From CBDHHC01 sp050633205 (lineage in GTDB: Bacteria > Pseudomonadota > Alphaproteobacteria > Rhizobiales > CBDHHC01): a DNA stretch of 14,999 nt. Positions 13,652 through 14,999 of the stretch are shown here, one piece after another. Position numbers and translations under genes: made by a program. Positions within the stretch are counted from its first letter, which is position 1. Every line of letters begins with the position of its first letter. The notes under the pieces were generated by a model. It worked only from the letters and a program-made list of their open reading frames with translations, was not told where the DNA came from and did no database searches. The stretch lies in contig JBOEGA010000143.1 in the NCBI GenBank assembly GCA_050633205.1, positions 1 to 14,999 on the forward strand, read 5' to 3'.

Positions 13652-14999
13652 ATGTCAGCTACCTGGTCTCCTTCAAGCTGGAGATCTTTGCCGATTGTTC
13701 AGGTTCCTGAATACCCGAATAAAGACGCGTTAAATGATGTCGAAGGAAGATTAGCCACGTTCCCTCCGCTTGTATTTGCAGGGGAAGCGCGCGATCTTAA
13801 GAAAAGACTGGCCGAAGTTGCTGCTGGTAAAGCATTTTTACTACAGGGTGGCGACTGTGCTGAGAGCTTTGCCGAGCATGGTCCTGACACCATTCGCGAC
13901 TTTTTTAGAGTATTTCTGAGAATGTCTGTGGCGCTGACTTTTGCAGGTGGCTGCCCTGTTGTGAAGGTCGGCCGGATTGCCGGTCAGTTCGCTAAGCCCA
14001 GATCAGCCCCAACTGAGAAAATTGGTGATACAGAATTGCCAAGCTATCGCGGCGATATAATCAATGGCATAGATTTTACAGAAGCATCTCGTATCCCTGA
14101 CCCGGAACGTCTGTTAATGGCTTACCGCCAGTCAGCAGCTACGCTGAATCTCCTTCGTGCGTTCGCACAGGGTGGTTATGCTAACCTTGAGCAGCTTCAC
14201 GAATGGAATGTTGGCTTCCTGAAAGACACCCCGCAGGGTGAACGCTTCCAGGAACTTGGTGAGCGCATTACAGCATCACTGGAATTCATGCGTGCTTGTG
14301 GTGTTACGCCTGAGAATACATCTCAGCTGCGTGAAACTCATTTCTTCACCAGCCATGAAGCGCTGTTACTGAACTACGAGGAGGCTTTCACTCGCGTAGA
14401 TTCCGTAAGCAAGAAATGGTATGCAACATCAGGTCACTTCCTCTGGATTGGAGATCGTACCCGCCAGCTTGATCACGCACATATCGAATATATGCGCGGT
14501 GTTCAAAACCCGATTGGTGTGAAATGTGGTCCATCACTTGAGCCGGATGAGCTTATTCAGCTTCTGGACAAGCTTAACCCTGAGGATGAAGCAGGTCGCA
14601 TGACTTTGATCTGCCGTTTCGGTAAGGACAAGATTGGGGATCACCTTCCAAAGTTGATTCAGGCTGTCGAACGTGAAGGCCGTACTGTTGTCTGGTCCTG
14701 TGATCCGATGCATGGCAATACGATTAAAGCCAGCAATGGATATAAAACTCGTCCATTCGACATGGTCCTTAGTGAAGTTGAGAGCTTCTTTGATATTCAC
14801 CGTGCAGAAGGTACTTATCCAGGCGGACTTCATGTTGAGATGACTGGTAAGAACGTGACTGAATGTACTGGTGGTGCCCGTTCTGTTGAGGAAGCCGATC
14901 TTTCAGACCGTTATCACACACATTGTGACCCGCGTCTGAATGGGGATCAGTCAATTGAGCTGGCGTTTATCATTGCTGAGCGTTTAAAGCGTGAAAAGC
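13652..14999 (+). CDS. aroG: Class II DAHP synthase (3-deoxy-7-phosphoheptulonate synthase), 3' end cut
   Basis: This enzyme condenses phosphoenolpyruvate with erythrose 4-phosphate to DAHP, the first step of the shikimate pathway to aromatic amino acids. It belongs to the class II (plant/Mycobacterium-like) type. Landmarks are QGGDCAESF (65-73), KCGPS (291-295), WSCDPMHGN (348-356), MTGKNVTECTGG (397-408) and HCDPRLN (424-430). The four expected metal ligands are C69, H354, E396 and D426. The ATG at 13652 has AAGGGAG 9 bases upstream, and MSATWSPSSWR is a typical N-terminus. The window shows 449 codons; the family is usually about 455-465 long, so only the last few residues are missing. The symbol is used inconsistently (aroF or aroG). 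It sits divergent from the YbdK-like gene. Confidence 0.95.
   Translation, partial: MSATWSPSSWRSLPIVQVPEYPNKDALNDVEGRLATFPPLVFAGEARDLKKRLAEVAAGKAFLLQGGDCAESFAEHGPDTIRDFFRVFLRMSVALTFAGGCPVVKVGRIAGQFAKPRSAPTEKIGDTELPSYRGDIINGIDFTEASRIPDPERLLMAYRQSAATLNLLRAFAQGGYANLEQLHEWNVGFLKDTPQGERFQELGERITASLEFMRACGVTPENTSQLRETHFFTSHEALLLNYEEAFTRVDSVSKKWYATSGHFLWIGDRTRQLDHAHIEYMRGVQNPIGVKCGPSLEPDELIQLLDKLNPEDEAGRMTLICRFGKDKIGDHLPKLIQAVEREGRTVVWSCDPMHGNTIKASNGYKTRPFDMVLSEVESFFDIHRAEGTYPGGLHVEMTGKNVTECTGGARSVEEADLSDRYHTHCDPRLNGDQSIELAFIIAERLKREK

Noticed and set aside
1..14999. Mobile elements, CRISPR arrays, tRNA genes, or a new defence or biosynthetic system
   Set aside because: I saw no transposase or integrase, no regularly spaced repeats, no tRNA-like segment, and no cluster of unknown genes. 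Almost every gene is recognisable housekeeping or a single hypothetical.

Overview
The window is an ordinary chromosomal stretch of an alphaproteobacterium with AT-rich spacers. The assignment rests on three things: the block of a SPOR-tailed D-Ala-D-Ala carboxypeptidase beside clpS-clpA, the order gph / rpiA / gor, and the class II DAHP synthase. The ClpS and ClpA proteins also look alphaproteobacterial. No genus can be named from this sequence. I found no tRNA or rRNA gene, insertion sequence, prophage, CRISPR array or defence system.

Left part (1-3976, minus strand). A 5'-truncated view of an unidentified glycine-rich protein runs off the left edge. Next comes an unidentified exported protein with an internal repeat. 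Then clpS-clpA, a tightly coupled pair, encodes the adaptor and unfoldase of the ClpAP protease. A 17-bp inverted repeat lies just after clpA.

Middle part (3977-8996). A gene-free spacer of about 560 bp separates clpS from a divergent D,D-carboxypeptidase with a C-terminal SPOR domain. The spacer holds a likely clpS promoter and an operator-like cluster in front of the carboxypeptidase. The carboxypeptidase converges on a small exported protein across a bidirectional hairpin terminator. A J-domain protein that seems to lack its usual membrane anchor and a phosphoglycolate phosphatase (gph) follow on the minus strand. gph diverges from ribose-5-phosphate isomerase (rpiA) across a 190-bp region containing a dyad.

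Right part (8997-14999). The plus strand carries glutathione reductase (gor), a classical short-chain dehydrogenase close behind it, and a TetR-type regulator. The regulator converges, with 5 bp between stop codons, on a GCS2-family carboxylate-amine ligase (YbdK-like). A class II DAHP synthase, the first enzyme of the shikimate pathway, starts at 13652 and is cut by the right edge after 449 codons.

Functionally the window combines protein quality control (ClpSA, J-protein), peptidoglycan trimming, central carbon metabolism (gph, rpiA, DAHP synthase) and thiol redox (gor, perhaps the YbdK-like ligase). Nothing here looks like a new multi-gene system. The points most worth a second look are small: the wobble-paired hairpin after clpA, the repeated dyads before the carboxypeptidase, the repeat-containing secreted protein, the apparently truncated J-protein and the leader of the DAHP synthase gene.
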